DNA from: Paenarthrobacter ureafaciens | GTDB taxonomy: Bacteria > Actinomycetota > Actinomycetes > Actinomycetales > Micrococcaceae | Assembly: GCF_004028095.1 (NCBI RefSeq) | Contig: NZ_SBHM01000007.1 | Coordinates: forward strand, 62,001 to 126,000 | DNA length: 64,000 nt | Reading direction: 5' to 3' | Part shown: piece after piece, positions 1-8,790 of the stretch | How positions within the stretch are numbered: the first letter of the stretch is position 1 | Layout: each line of letters opens with the position of its first letter | The notes under the pieces: generated by a model | The model's database searches: none | Told to the model about the DNA's origin: nothing | The model's input: only the letters and a program-made list of their open reading frames with translations | Position numbers and translations under genes: made by a program

Positions 1-45
1 CTCAGCCTCGACGGCTTCGGCGGTCAGTTCTTCGTTCTGAGCCAC
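1..45 (-). CDS. rpsI: 30S ribosomal protein S9, N-terminal fragment
   Basis: Only the first 15 codons lie in the window. The reading begins with GTG and gives VAQNEELTAEAVEAE, an acidic N-terminal extension of the kind seen on actinobacterial S9. A GGAGAACC ribosome site precedes it. It follows rplM after 37 bases, which is the conserved rplM-rpsI pair. The identification rests mainly on this position, because the conserved S9 core is outside the window. Confidence 0.8.
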   Translation of the reverse strand, partial: MAQNEELTAEAVEAE

Positions 46-82
46 GGTTCTCCTTGAATAAAAAGTTGTTTGGTGGCCAGGA

Positions 83-526
83 CTACTGGGCGACCTGGGT
101 GATTTCGAAAGTCTTCGGCTGCTGTGCAGCGTGCGGGTGCTCCGGGCCTGCGTAGACCTTGAGCTTGCCCAGCTGCTGGGCTGCAAGGGAGTTCTTGGGG
201 AGCATGCCCTTGATGGCCTTCTCAACAGCGCGAACCGGGTTCTTCTCCAGCAGTTCTGCGTAGTTGACGGAGGTCAGGCCGCCCGGGTAACCGGAGTGGC
301 GGTATGCGCGCTTCTGCTCCAGCTTGGCGCCGGTGAGGGCGACCTTTTCAGCGTTGATGATGATGACGAAGTCGCCCATGTCCATGTGGGACGCAAAGGT
401 CGGCTTGTGCTTTCCGCGCAGCAGTGTTGCGGTCTGGCTGGCAAGACGACCAAGGACAACATCGGTGGCGTCAATGACGTGCCACTGGCGGTTGATATCG
501 CCGGGCTTCGGGGTGTACGTACGCAC
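83..526 (-). CDS. rplM: 50S ribosomal protein L13
   Basis: This 147-residue protein matches L13 in length and in its conserved parts: [16 protein letters not shown] near the N-terminus, [16 protein letters not shown] in the middle, and [17 protein letters not shown] near the C-terminus. L13 is an early assembly protein of the large subunit. The GTG start is chosen because GAGG lies seven bases upstream and the product then begins [10 protein letters not shown], as in related species. It is first in an rplM-rpsI operon. The locus that would normally lie upstream of it (truA) is separated from it here by a Tad pilus island on the other strand. Confidence 0.97.
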   Translation of the reverse strand: MRTYTPKPGDINRQWHVIDATDVVLGRLASQTATLLRGKHKPTFASHMDMGDFVIIINAEKVALTGAKLEQKRAYRHSGYPGGLTSVNYAELLEKNPVRAVEKAIKGMLPKNSLAAQQLGKLKVYAGPEHPHAAQQPKTFEITQVAQ

Positions 527-809
527 GGTTTTGCCTCGTTCTTGTTCTGGCGTTCATGTTTTGGGACACGCAATAAGACGTGCACCTACTCTGTATGCGT
601 TACCGGAGCAGAGGTGAGGGCTCTATAGACCAGTCATCCCAAAGTCTCGAAATGCCACCCGGGTTACTGACCCTGCAACTGGATCCCCAAGTGGGCATGT
701 GTCATCGAGATAGGACACGCACAACGACTATAAACAATACCTTCAACGGTATGTCCGGGTCAAAATGGGGTGACCGCGCCTTGGGGCCGGCTGCCTTTAA
801 GGAGGGCTC

Positions 810-1454
810 ATGACCGACGGACTTACCCTGCCGCTCCTGCTCGCCCTGGGCGGCCTGCTGTTGAGTCCCTTGAGTGAGCTGCTCATCGCCCGGTCGCTCC
901 CCCGGCTCGGCGGGCTTCCCTCTCTAAGGGTACGGATCACGACGGCGGCAGTCACCGCGCTGCTGTTCGGCTTGCTGGGGTGGCGTTTTGGTATTTCCCC
1001 GGAGCTGCCGGCCTTTCTTTTATTGGCCCTTCTTGGAGTGCAGCTTTCCCGAATTGATTTTGCCCTCCATTTACTGCCGAACGGCCTTGTTCTGAGTCTT
1101 CTGGGGGGCGGCTTGGTACTCCTGGGGGTCTCTTCCGCGCTCTCACCGGGGTGGCCGGAGCTGCTCAGAGCCCTCCTCGGAGGGCTGGTTTTGTTCGCCG
1201 GCTACCTGATTTTGGGAATTATTTCGCCGCGCAGCCTCGGAATGGGCGATGTGAAGCTCGCAGCTCCGCTTGGACTGTACTTGGGGTACTTGGGTTGGAA
1301 GCAAGTACTCTTCGGCGGACTACTGGGGTTCGTGGTGGGCGGGGTGCTCACGGTGCTGATGTTACGGCTGAGATCCGCGGAAAAACCGGCCGAAACGGCC
1401 CACGGCCCCGCTATGGTTGCAGCTGCCCTGGGCGTCGTGCTGGTGCTCCAGTAG
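810..1454 (+). CDS. Prepilin peptidase, A24 family (TadV/CpaA-like)
   Basis: A 214-residue, very hydrophobic protein with about six membrane segments. It has the two aspartates of the aspartic prepilin peptidases: D83 in the SRID segment and D147 in GMGDVKL (the family GxGD motif). It lacks the cysteine-rich N-methyltransferase domain of bifunctional PilD enzymes, which is usual for Tad systems. It should cleave the Flp pilin and TadE-like pseudopilins after the glycine before their hydrophobic segment. A strong ribosome site (AAGGAGGG) precedes the ATG. It is 332 bases upstream of the pilin gene, so it may have its own promoter. Confidence 0.9.
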   Translation: MTDGLTLPLLLALGGLLLSPLSELLIARSLPRLGGLPSLRVRITTAAVTALLFGLLGWRFGISPELPAFLLLALLGVQLSRIDFALHLLPNGLVLSLLGGGLVLLGVSSALSPGWPELLRALLGGLVLFAGYLILGIISPRSLGMGDVKLAAPLGLYLGYLGWKQVLFGGLLGFVVGGVLTVLMLRLRSAEKPAETAHGPAMVAAALGVVLVLQ

Positions 1455-1786
1455 TACGTCCTTAGCTCTTCTCTTCGGGGTCCGCAGCGGCCGGTTCCGC
1501 CCGGAAAAACCTAAGTCTCCTGAGCTTTCCAAGTAGTCCCATGGCTGTTTCCGTGCCAAAACTGAGTACTCCCCCGGGACCCTACGTGTGAGCGGATATT
1601 GGCGCGCCAATAAATCGAGTACGACTACGCATTGTTCCTTGCCATGCCCCTGGGGAATTCTTGAGACATCGAATTCCGGACCGCTAAAGGAAATACGGGG
1701 GTAGTTCGGAGGACGTAGCAAATTCACATAATTTGCGGACCTATAACCCATTATTTGACAAATCATTATCTGGGAAGGATTTTCCA
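1455..1786. other. Intergenic region before the pilin gene, with regulatory potential
   Basis: This 332-base gap has no credible gene. It becomes clearly more AT-rich toward the pilin gene than the surrounding DNA. It holds a perfect 16-bp palindrome (separate entry) and AT-rich tracts such as CTATAACCC that could carry the pilin promoter. I could not settle on one -35/-10 pair. The 65-residue pilin is probably made in large amounts, so a strong promoter is expected here. Confidence 0.5.
1597..1612. promoter_or_regulatory. 16-bp perfect palindrome upstream of the Flp pilin gene
   Basis: TATTGGCGCGCCAATA reads the same on both strands. It lies about 175 bases before the pilin start, in the gap between the prepilin peptidase and the pilin. 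Such symmetry is typical of a dimeric repressor or activator site, but no regulator gene is visible nearby and the function is inference. Confidence 0.4.
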
Positions 1787-1981
1787 ATGTCTTCACTTAT
1801 GCTTTCCGTCACCACGTTCATCGCCGGCATCAAGACCCGCCTCACCAAGGAAGAGAAGGGCGCCACGATGGTTGAGTACGGCATCATGATCGCGTTTATT
1901 GCCCTCTTGGTTTTGGGAGCTGTTTCCCTCCTCGGCCCGCAGATCGCCAACCTGTTCACACAGGTCGACAACGCCATCTAG
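1787..1981 (+). CDS. flp: Flp family type IVb pilin
   Basis: This is the 64-residue major pilin of the Tad system. After a short basic leader it carries the prepilin cleavage site EEKG|ATMVEYG, with the conserved glutamate at mature position 5 and the adjacent tyrosine (the Flp motif). A single hydrophobic helix of about 20 residues follows, then a short C-terminal tail. The ATG start is chosen because GGAAGG lies eight bases upstream. An upstream in-frame start would add 18 residues with no ribosome site. TadA, TadB and TadC encoded downstream should assemble it into an adhesive surface fibre. Confidence 0.93.
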   Translation: MSSLMLSVTTFIAGIKTRLTKEEKGATMVEYGIMIAFIALLVLGAVSLLGPQIANLFTQVDNAI

Positions 1982-2067
1982 CTGATCGCTTTACAGGCTG
2001 GCTCTGGTGGCGACCGTCACCGGAGCCAGCTTGCTTTCATCGTCCTATCTGGGAAGGCCATGGACTT

Positions 2068-2469
2068 ATGGAACGGAAGGAACGCGGTGCAGTAGCTATT
2101 GAGATGGCTATTCTGCTCCCGCTGCTGCTCCTGATTTTGATCGGCATTATCGAATTCGGACGCGTCCTGAATGTACAAGTGTCTCTGACGCAGGCGGCCC
2201 GTGAAGGCGCCCGGTACGCCGCTGTTCACTACCAGGATGGAGCTTTGGATGTCTCGGGGACGGCGTTGGCGGCGGCTCCATCCCTGAACGGGTTGGGTGT
2301 AACGGTCAGTGACAATGCTGCCAGCTGCTCTCCTGGATCGAATGTGACAGTCACCACCAGCGTTGCGTTACCCTCCATGTCCGGTTTTCTCGACGCCGGT
2401 TTCTTCGGCGCACCGGGCATCTTTCCCATGAACATGTCTGGGGTCGGGGTGATGAGATGCGGTGGTTAA
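2068..2469 (+). CDS. tadE: TadE family pilus assembly pseudopilin
   Basis: A 133-residue protein with the TadE N-terminus. The motif KERG|AVAIEMAILLP has a glycine cleavage site, glutamate at position 5 and a hydrophobic helix, followed by EFGRVLNVQVSLTQAAREGARYAAV. The C-terminal part is a small predicted extracellular domain with two cysteines. TadE proteins are minor pilins processed by the same prepilin peptidase as Flp. GGGAAGG precedes the start by about ten bases. The end overlaps the next gene by 13 bases, which implies translational coupling. Confidence 0.88.
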   Translation: MERKERGAVAIEMAILLPLLLLILIGIIEFGRVLNVQVSLTQAAREGARYAAVHYQDGALDVSGTALAAAPSLNGLGVTVSDNAASCSPGSNVTVTTSVALPSMSGFLDAGFFGAPGIFPMNMSGVGVMRCGG

Positions 2470-3503
2470 GCCGTCAGCAGAAGAAGGCGAATCGTCATCC
2501 AGGTTCGCGTCGAGATTCCACTGAACGCGGCGCAGCCACCATCGTGGTTGCCGGGATGATGGTTGTGTTGCTGGGCTTTGCAGCCTTGGCAGTAGACGTA
2601 GGAGCGCTGTACGCCGAAAAGGCCCAATTACAAAACGGAGCTGATGCGGCTGCCTTGGCGATCGCCACCGATTGCGCCGAAGGCAGTTGCGGAGACAGCA
2701 CCGCAACCGGTAACCAATTCGCCAACATCAACGCCAACGACAGTTCAAGCGGCGCGGCTGTCTCCTTTCCCGCTGCCACCACCGTTCGGGTGGAGACCAA
2801 TGCCAGGGACAGCGCTGGTCAGAACAGTTTCTCCCTGTATTTTGCACGCGTTCTTGGGTTTGAATCCGCAACCGTGACCGCATCCGCAGAAGCCTCCTGG
2901 GGGGCGCCGTCCGCTGCCACAACCCTCCCTTGGACGGTGAGTGAGTGCGTATTCAAGAAATACCTTTCGCCAACCCAGCTCGCGTCATTGAACTCGACAG
3001 GAACTTTTGCAGGCGATCCAGTCCCCACACACCTTCTTCTGCGCTATGACGAAAACACGCCGACAGTGCCCGGATGCGCAGCCCAGAACGGTTATCAGCC
3101 AGGAGGGTTCGGATGGCTGGTCACCGATGCAGGCTGCTCCACGGAAATCTCTCTCAACGCGACTGTCAACGGACAGCCAGGAAACCACTTTCCTAATGCA
3201 GCAGGTTGCAACGCAGCACTGGCAAACATCATGAATGAGCCTGCTCTGATACCCCTATTCAACTCAGCTACCGGAAACGGAAGCAATGCGAAATACACCC
3301 TTATCGGTTTCGCCGCGTTTCAAGTAACCGGCTATAAGTTCAGCGGCTCTGGGGCCGTCGTGGACCCTCTTGCTCCTAGTTGCAACGGAAATTGCCGCGG
3401 GCTTCAGGGGTACTTCACCCGATTCGTAAGTCTCGAGGAGGGCATGCAGCCGACAGGCGGTGGTCCGAATTACGGCGCCTCTGTCGTCTATCTCACCGAG
3501 TAG
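2457..3503 (+). CDS. TadG-like pilus assembly protein with a C-terminal extracellular domain
   Basis: A 348-residue protein. An N-terminal basic stretch ends in STERG|AATIVVAG and leads into a membrane helix and the VDVGALYAEKAQLQNGADAAALA segment that marks TadG-type (Flp pilus-assembly) N-termini. As usual for TadG there is no glutamate at position 5. Residues from about 160 onward form an extracellular domain with six cysteines, including a CNGNC motif, which could form disulfides. I do not recognise that domain; a tip or adhesin role is inference. It overlaps tadE and lies 41 bases before the CpaB-like gene. Confidence 0.8.
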   Translation: MRWLSRQQKKANRHPGSRRDSTERGAATIVVAGMMVVLLGFAALAVDVGALYAEKAQLQNGADAAALAIATDCAEGSCGDSTATGNQFANINANDSSSGAAVSFPAATTVRVETNARDSAGQNSFSLYFARVLGFESATVTASAEASWGAPSAATTLPWTVSECVFKKYLSPTQLASLNSTGTFAGDPVPTHLLLRYDENTPTVPGCAAQNGYQPGGFGWLVTDAGCSTEISLNATVNGQPGNHFPNAAGCNAALANIMNEPALIPLFNSATGNGSNAKYTLIGFAAFQVTGYKFSGSGAVVDPLAPSCNGNCRGLQGYFTRFVSLEEGMQPTGGGPNYGASVVYLTE

Positions 3504-3544
3504 CGCAGCTACTCAATCTCGCAGCACAATTCAAAGGAGTAGAA

Positions 3545-4312
3545 GTGAAAGCACGCCTACTGGGAGGCATTGCAGCACTGCTGTTAGCAGTCATCGGCAC
3601 CGTTTTGCTGGTCACCTACGTTCAGGGGGCAGACAAGCGGGCGCAGCAAGGGCTCGATCCCGTCAATGTACTTGTAGTCAAAGAAAAAATCCCGGCCGGC
3701 ACAAAGGCTGAGGAACTGGGAACCAAGGTCAAAACCGAAAGCCTGCCGCAATCCGCAGTTGCCCCGGGCACCATCAATGCCTTGGGCGACCAGAAAGGCA
3801 AAGTCACCAGCGTCGATCTGCAGCCGGGCGAACAGCTCCTTGGTGTGAAGCTGGTCAATCCGAACGAATTGGTTCCGGGAACAGTTCCTGTCCCTGAAGG
3901 CCTTCAGGAAACTACCTTCGTACTCGCCCCGGAACGTATTCTGGGCGGGCGTATCGAAGCCGGCGACACCGTTACGGTTTTCGCGTCGTTCAAGCTAGAT
4001 GACGCTGTCTCAGCTGGAGCCAACCTTCCAGCTTCCATGACCGGCTGGAAGAACTTCACGGAACTGCTTTACCACGACGTCTTGGTTACTGCTGTCCAGC
4101 AAGCCGCTCCCGATGCTGAAAAATCGGCAGGAAGTGACAAAGGCGTCGCCCTTCCAAATGGTTCGGCGTATGTAACTGTCGCCTTGAGTGATGCAAACGC
4201 CAGCAAGATGGTCTTCGGAGCCGAGTTCGGCACTCTCTGGCTTTCCAAGCAGACGGACAAGACGACGAAGAGCGAACCTCCTACAACGACTTTTGGAGGG
4301 CTGGTCCAATGA
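3545..4312 (+). CDS. cpaB: Flp pilus assembly protein CpaB/RcpC
   Basis: The GTG start gives a 255-residue protein and is preceded by AAAGGAG at six bases. An upstream in-frame extension would overlap tadG and lacks a ribosome site. The protein starts with one membrane helix, followed by a SAF-like domain (VNVLVVKEKIPAGTKAEELGTKV ... VDLQPGEQLLGVKLV) typical of CpaB/RcpC. In Gram-negatives CpaB works with the secretin. No secretin exists here, so it may instead act in the peptidoglycan-rich wall. The stop overlaps the tadZ start (ATGA). Confidence 0.87.
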   Translation: MKARLLGGIAALLLAVIGTVLLVTYVQGADKRAQQGLDPVNVLVVKEKIPAGTKAEELGTKVKTESLPQSAVAPGTINALGDQKGKVTSVDLQPGEQLLGVKLVNPNELVPGTVPVPEGLQETTFVLAPERILGGRIEAGDTVTVFASFKLDDAVSAGANLPASMTGWKNFTELLYHDVLVTAVQQAAPDAEKSAGSDKGVALPNGSAYVTVALSDANASKMVFGAEFGTLWLSKQTDKTTKSEPPTTTFGGLVQ

Positions 4313-5508
4313 CTCGCTTTGTAGCCATAACGGCAGTTCGCGATTTCGAGGCACGGGTGCGCCAGGCAATCTCCGGAGCTCTGCATGGTGACCTGCAGAC
4401 CCTGTCTCCTGATGTCCTGCAGGGTGGAACGGACGACGTCTTTAAGCAGTTGACCGGAGCGCCCCCGGAAGTCATGATCCTGGGACCAGGCGTAGCGTCG
4501 GACGACGCTCTGAAGCTGGCTACGGTCTTCGACCTGCAGTATCCGGAAATAAGCCTGCTACTGGTGTCGGCGCCTGAACCGGACCTCGTTTTGCGTGCAA
4601 TGCACGCCGGTGTCAGGGACGTTATCTCACCTGATATCGAGGTGAGCGAACTTCGCGTTCTATTGGAGCGCGCGTGCTTGGCATCGGCCAGCCGGCGGAG
4701 AGGAATGCAGCCGCCAGCCGAATCCGGACACGACCGCGGCCGCGTTATCGCAGTCATGTCGCCGAAGGGTGGTGTTGGCAAAACGACGGTTGCTACGAAT
4801 CTTGCAGTTGGCTTGGGTGCAGTGGCACCCATGAGTGTGGTGATCGTCGACCTGGATCTCCAATTCGGAGACGTGGCATCGGGCCTGCTGCTCGAACCCG
4901 AACACACCATCACGGATGCCGTTCACGGTCCGGCCGCCCAGGATTCGATGGTACTGAAAGCCTTTCTTTCCGTGCATCCTTCCGGGATCTACGCCCTCTG
5001 TGCTCCCAAGCATCCGTCCGAGTCCGACTACATCACCGCCGAGCATGTTTCCAAGCTGATAAATCAGCTTGCCACCGAATTCAAGTACGTCGTGGTCGAT
5101 ACGGCGCCCGGACTAGGCGAACACTGCCTGGCTACCTTGGAACTTGCCACGGACGGTGTGTGGGTATGCGGCATGGATGTACCCAGCGTCCGTGGTCTGA
5201 GGAAAAGCTTCAGCGTGTTGAAAGAGCTGCAACTTCTTCCACAAGGCAGGCACACCGTTCTCAATTTCGCCGACAGAAAGAGTGGCATCTCCGTTCAGGA
5301 CGTGGAAGCAACCATCGGTGTTCCAATTGACACGGTCATTCCCAGGTCCCGAAACCTGCCCTTTTCAACCAACAGAGGGGTGCCTGTACTCCAAGGCAGC
5401 TCCCGCGACTCAGCCGCCAAGGGCCTCAGGAAGTTGGTCGACCGATTCGACCCGCGGTTGGCAACCGTCCAGCCGACCAAAGTTCACAGAAGGGTAGTGG
5501 TGTCATGA
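4309..5508 (+). CDS. tadZ: TadZ/CpaE-like ATPase of the Tad pilus
   Basis: A 399-residue protein of the MinD/ParA superfamily. Residues 1-125 resemble a degenerate response-receiver domain. Residues about 145-380 form the ATPase, with a deviant Walker A motif SPKGGVGKTT at 151-160, DLDLQFGDVASGL after it, and VVVDTAPGLGE further on. TadZ proteins mark the cell site where the pilus machine is built. The gene is coupled by 4-base ATGA overlaps to cpaB before it and tadA after it. Confidence 0.9.
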   Translation: MTRFVAITAVRDFEARVRQAISGALHGDLQTLSPDVLQGGTDDVFKQLTGAPPEVMILGPGVASDDALKLATVFDLQYPEISLLLVSAPEPDLVLRAMHAGVRDVISPDIEVSELRVLLERACLASASRRRGMQPPAESGHDRGRVIAVMSPKGGVGKTTVATNLAVGLGAVAPMSVVIVDLDLQFGDVASGLLLEPEHTITDAVHGPAAQDSMVLKAFLSVHPSGIYALCAPKHPSESDYITAEHVSKLINQLATEFKYVVVDTAPGLGEHCLATLELATDGVWVCGMDVPSVRGLRKSFSVLKELQLLPQGRHTVLNFADRKSGISVQDVEATIGVPIDTVIPRSRNLPFSTNRGVPVLQGSSRDSAAKGLRKLVDRFDPRLATVQPTKVHRRVVVS

Positions 5509-6959
5509 AGCTGTCCGAACGACTTTCGAAGAACCACCCGTTCAGTGCTGCCGAAGATCCGGGCGACAGCAACGGTAAAGGCGCCACCTTTGAATCGGAC
5601 CTACCTTTAGTTTCCGACACAGCTTCTCACGCAAGTCCACTCTTGGGAGGAGCGCCGACTACTCCGGTGGTTGACGCGCTGGCCGGTCTCAAACAACGGG
5701 CGGCATCGGCACTCTTCGAGAAAATGGGAACGCGGAGCAGCGACACGTCTGCTTCGGAAGAGGACCTCCGAACCTTCGCCATCGACGAGCTCTCTACCTT
5801 CATCGATGACGAGCAAGTGCCGCTCTCCCCCGAAGAGCGCCGGCGGCTGATACGGGAAATTTCCGATGAAGTAATGGGCTTCGGCCCACTCCAACGTCTG
5901 CTGGAGGACCCCTCGGTAACTGAGGTAATGGTCAACAGGTTCGATCAAATCTACGTGGAACGCCACGGGCAACTCGCCCTGACTGACCTGCAATTCAGTT
6001 CCGACGCCCAGCTACGGAAAGTCATCGAAAGAATCGTCTCCAAGGTCGGGCGACGAATAGACGAATCATCGCCTTTGGTTGATGCCAGGTTGGAGGACGG
6101 CTCCCGCGTCAACGCCATCATTCCTCCGCTTGCGGTGAACGGTCCCTCGCTGACCATCCGGAAATTCAGCCACGTTCCGTTGACCGTTCGGAACCTCATC
6201 GACTGGGGCTCAATGAGCCACGAGATGGCCGAGTTGTTGAGCGCTTGTGTTCAAGCGCGGCTGAACATCATTGTTTCGGGTGGTACGGGCACAGGAAAGA
6301 CGACGCTTCTCAATGTCTTGTCGTCCTTTATCCCGGAGGCAGACCGGATCGTCACCATCGAGGATGCTGTGGAGCTCCAGTTGCAGCAGCGGCATGTTGT
6401 CAGGCTCGAGAGCCGGCCACCCAATATTGAGGGCAAGGGAGCTGTCACCATCAGGGACCTCGTGCGAAATTCGCTTCGAATGCGGCCCGACAGAATCATT
6501 GTTGGCGAGGTTCGAGGAGGCGAATCCCTCGACATGCTCCAAGCGATGAACACAGGTCACGACGGTTCCTTGTCCACCGTGCATGCCAATTCACCACGGG
6601 ACGCCATCTCGCGTTTGGAAACCCTGGTGCTGATGGCCGGCATGGACCTGCCACTCCGGGCGATTAGGGAACAGGTTTCCTCGGCCGTTGACGTCATCGT
6701 CCAGGTGACGCGTTTACGTGACGGTTCCCGCCGGGTAACCCACGTCACCGAAGTCCAAGGCATGGAAGGCGAAGTCGTGACACTCCAAGACGCATTCCTG
6801 TTCGATTATTCGGCCGGTGTCGATCAGCAGGGGCGTTTCCTTGGCAAGGCATTACCAACCGGTATCCGACCGCGCTTTCTCGACCGGTTCTCCGAGCTGG
6901 GCATCAACGTCTCCCCCAGCATTTTCGGAGTCACACCACTTCCGGCAGGCAGGCGATGA
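5505..6959 (+). CDS. tadA: Tad pilus assembly/retraction ATPase TadA (CpaF)
   Basis: A 484-residue secretion ATPase of the VirB11/CpaF type. It has the Walker A motif SGGTGTGKTT, the Walker B region DRIIVGEVRGGE, and the histidine box GHDGSLSTVHANSPRDAISRLE. The N-terminal 100 residues are less conserved and probably contact TadZ or the membrane platform. It powers pilin polymerisation, and in characterised Tad systems also retraction. It overlaps tadZ by four bases, and tadB begins one base after its stop, so the motor and its platform are co-translated. Confidence 0.95.
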   Translation: MKLSERLSKNHPFSAAEDPGDSNGKGATFESDLPLVSDTASHASPLLGGAPTTPVVDALAGLKQRAASALFEKMGTRSSDTSASEEDLRTFAIDELSTFIDDEQVPLSPEERRRLIREISDEVMGFGPLQRLLEDPSVTEVMVNRFDQIYVERHGQLALTDLQFSSDAQLRKVIERIVSKVGRRIDESSPLVDARLEDGSRVNAIIPPLAVNGPSLTIRKFSHVPLTVRNLIDWGSMSHEMAELLSACVQARLNIIVSGGTGTGKTTLLNVLSSFIPEADRIVTIEDAVELQLQQRHVVRLESRPPNIEGKGAVTIRDLVRNSLRMRPDRIIVGEVRGGESLDMLQAMNTGHDGSLSTVHANSPRDAISRLETLVLMAGMDLPLRAIREQVSSAVDVIVQVTRLRDGSRRVTHVTEVQGMEGEVVTLQDAFLFDYSAGVDQQGRFLGKALPTGIRPRFLDRFSELGINVSPSIFGVTPLPAGRR

Positions 6960-6960
6960 G

Positions 6961-7902
6961 ATGGACTCCACAGCTATCTTCATGATCGCCATCGCCTCCT
7001 GTGTCGGTGCTCTGGTCATCTTCATCTTCGTTGTCCTAAAGCCCCGCCAAAGCATGATCCCATTGGAGCGGCGTCGTATGGGAGCTTCCACGGAGGCTTC
7101 TGCTGTTGGAAGAGTCTCACAGACGGCTGTGCAGATCGTCGACTCGGCAATTGGCCGCTCGGGAGGGCCCTTTAATCGAGAGGTCCTGTATCGAGCCGGA
7201 GTACGCCAGTCGCCGGCCGACTTTACGGTCCTGGTGGTTTTTGGCTCTATCGTTGCTGGTGCTTTGGCCACATTCGTTGTGAACCTCTTCATAGGGATCC
7301 TTATTGCCGTCGCCATGCCCTTCGCGGCAAAAGTGGTACTCGTCTACCGGACCGAGAAGCGCTGCTCAAAGTTCGAATCGCAATTGACGGACACCATCCA
7401 GATGCTGATTGGTGGGCTCAAGGTAGGTCACAGCATCATGCGATCAATAGAGGCCGCTGCCCAAGAGTCTCAAGCGCCTACGTCGGAGGAACTCACCCGC
7501 ATTGTGAATGAAGTGCGCGTGGGCAAAGATCCACGCATTGCCATTGAGGACTGCGCGAACCGTATGGACAGCGACGACTTCCGGTGGATCGGGCAGGCGA
7601 TTCAGATCAACCGTGAAGTCGGTGGTGATTTGGCCGAGGTCCTGAATCAGGTCGCAGGAACGATCCGTGAGCGAAGCGAACTCAAAGGACACGTCAGGTC
7701 GCTGAGCGCAGAAGGCAGGATGTCTGCCGTCGTCCTCATGGCGCTACCGGTGGTGGTGGGCCTGGTGATGGGGCTGATGAATCCCCAATACATCAGGATG
7801 TTCTTCACCCATCCCTTAGGTATTGCAATGAGTGTTCTAAGTTGTGTCCTTTTCGTCATCGGCGGTTTCTGGATGAACCGCACGGTAAAAGTAAAGTTCT
7901 AG
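6961..7902 (+). CDS. tadB: Tad pilus inner-membrane platform protein TadB
   Basis: A 313-residue membrane protein with a type II secretion F domain. N-terminal helix, then a cytoplasmic part with DTIQMLIGGLKVGHSIMRSIEAAAQE and RIAIEDCANRMDSDDFRWIGQAI, then two C-terminal helices. The ATG one base after the tadA stop is chosen. Longer in-frame starts would lie inside tadA. TadB and TadC form the membrane platform that couples TadA to pilin assembly. Confidence 0.92.
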   Translation: MDSTAIFMIAIASCVGALVIFIFVVLKPRQSMIPLERRRMGASTEASAVGRVSQTAVQIVDSAIGRSGGPFNREVLYRAGVRQSPADFTVLVVFGSIVAGALATFVVNLFIGILIAVAMPFAAKVVLVYRTEKRCSKFESQLTDTIQMLIGGLKVGHSIMRSIEAAAQESQAPTSEELTRIVNEVRVGKDPRIAIEDCANRMDSDDFRWIGQAIQINREVGGDLAEVLNQVAGTIRERSELKGHVRSLSAEGRMSAVVLMALPVVVGLVMGLMNPQYIRMFFTHPLGIAMSVLSCVLFVIGGFWMNRTVKVKF

Positions 7903-7911
7903 AAGGTTCCC

Positions 7912-8790
7912 ATGACACCCATTGCTTGGCTCATCATTGCAGCCATCATCATTCCCGTTTCCTACTTTGCCTGGGCACTCATTACGGTCGATCGCAAGGC
8001 TGTTGCGGCCATCCAAACCAACTTGGGATCCGGCTACGCCCAAGGGACAGGGACACTGACCAATCGCCGTCCTCTATTTCTGGACGTAGCGAGAAAGCTG
8101 ACTCCCGGGAGCTATGAAGCAAAGCTTGATCACTGGCTTTCCCTGGCGGGCCGGCCGATGTCCATGCCGCTTCCGAAGCTGATTACGCTCAAACCGGTGT
8201 TGGCTGGCGTCGGCGTTGCATTCGCGGCCCTACTGATCACCGCCTCGCTCTCCCCTTTATCGGTGATATTGGGACTGTCCTTAACGGCCCTGTTGTATTT
8301 TCTTCCTGATCTACTCATCTACAACATGGGTGTCAAGCGCCAGGAAACCATCAAGCTGGAATTTCCAAACACGCTGGATCAAATGCTCATCTCCGTAGAG
8401 GCCGGATTAGGTTTCGAAGCTGCCGTCGAACGGGCATCGGCGCAGGCAACCGGGCCTTTGGCACTGGAACTGTTGCGTACGCTGCAGGACATCCAAGTTG
8501 GACGTCCCCGGCAGGAAGCCTATGAAGCTCTGGCAGCCCGATCTACTGTTCCGGAAGTTCGTAGTTTCGTCCTCGCCGTTGTTCAGGCCGACAAGTACGG
8601 CATAGGCATCGCGAACGTTCTGAGGGCCCAGGCCAAACAGGCAAGGGTCAGGCGACGTCAGTCCGCCGAAGAAAGAGCCATGAAGCTCCCGGTCAAGGTT
8701 CTTTTCCCGCTTCTTCTTTGCATATTCCCCGTGCTTTTCATAGTCCTTCTGGGTCCCGCCGCGATCAGGATCATCCAAGCATTCAGCTGA
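7912..8790 (+). CDS. tadC: Tad pilus inner-membrane platform protein TadC
   Basis: A 292-residue membrane protein, partner of TadB, with a type II secretion F domain. The conserved segment NTLDQMLISVEAGLGFEAAVERAS is followed by RSFVLAVVQADKYGIGIANVLRAQAKQARVRRRQSAEERAMKLPVKVLFPLLLCIFP, which is characteristic of TadC. It starts nine bases after tadB and is the last gene of the pilus locus. A 130-base gap separates it from the convergent truA. I saw no obvious terminator in that gap. Confidence 0.92.
   Translation: MTPIAWLIIAAIIIPVSYFAWALITVDRKAVAAIQTNLGSGYAQGTGTLTNRRPLFLDVARKLTPGSYEAKLDHWLSLAGRPMSMPLPKLITLKPVLAGVGVAFAALLITASLSPLSVILGLSLTALLYFLPDLLIYNMGVKRQETIKLEFPNTLDQMLISVEAGLGFEAAVERASAQATGPLALELLRTLQDIQVGRPRQEAYEALAARSTVPEVRSFVLAVVQADKYGIGIANVLRAQAKQARVRRRQSAEERAMKLPVKVLFPLLLCIFPVLFIVLLGPAAIRIIQAFS

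Noticed and set aside
622..627. TATAGA as a -10 box for rplM
   Set aside because: No acceptable -35 is found at 16-19 bases, so I did not list it as a promoter.
729..734. TATAAA as a -10 box for the prepilin peptidase gene
   Set aside because: The hexamer is good but nothing resembling a -35 box lies at the right distance. It remains possible but unsupported.
1755..1760. TTGACA before the pilin gene as a -35 box
   Set aside because: It lies 27 bases from the ATG, so the -10 box would fall on the ribosome site and the transcript would start at or inside the gene.
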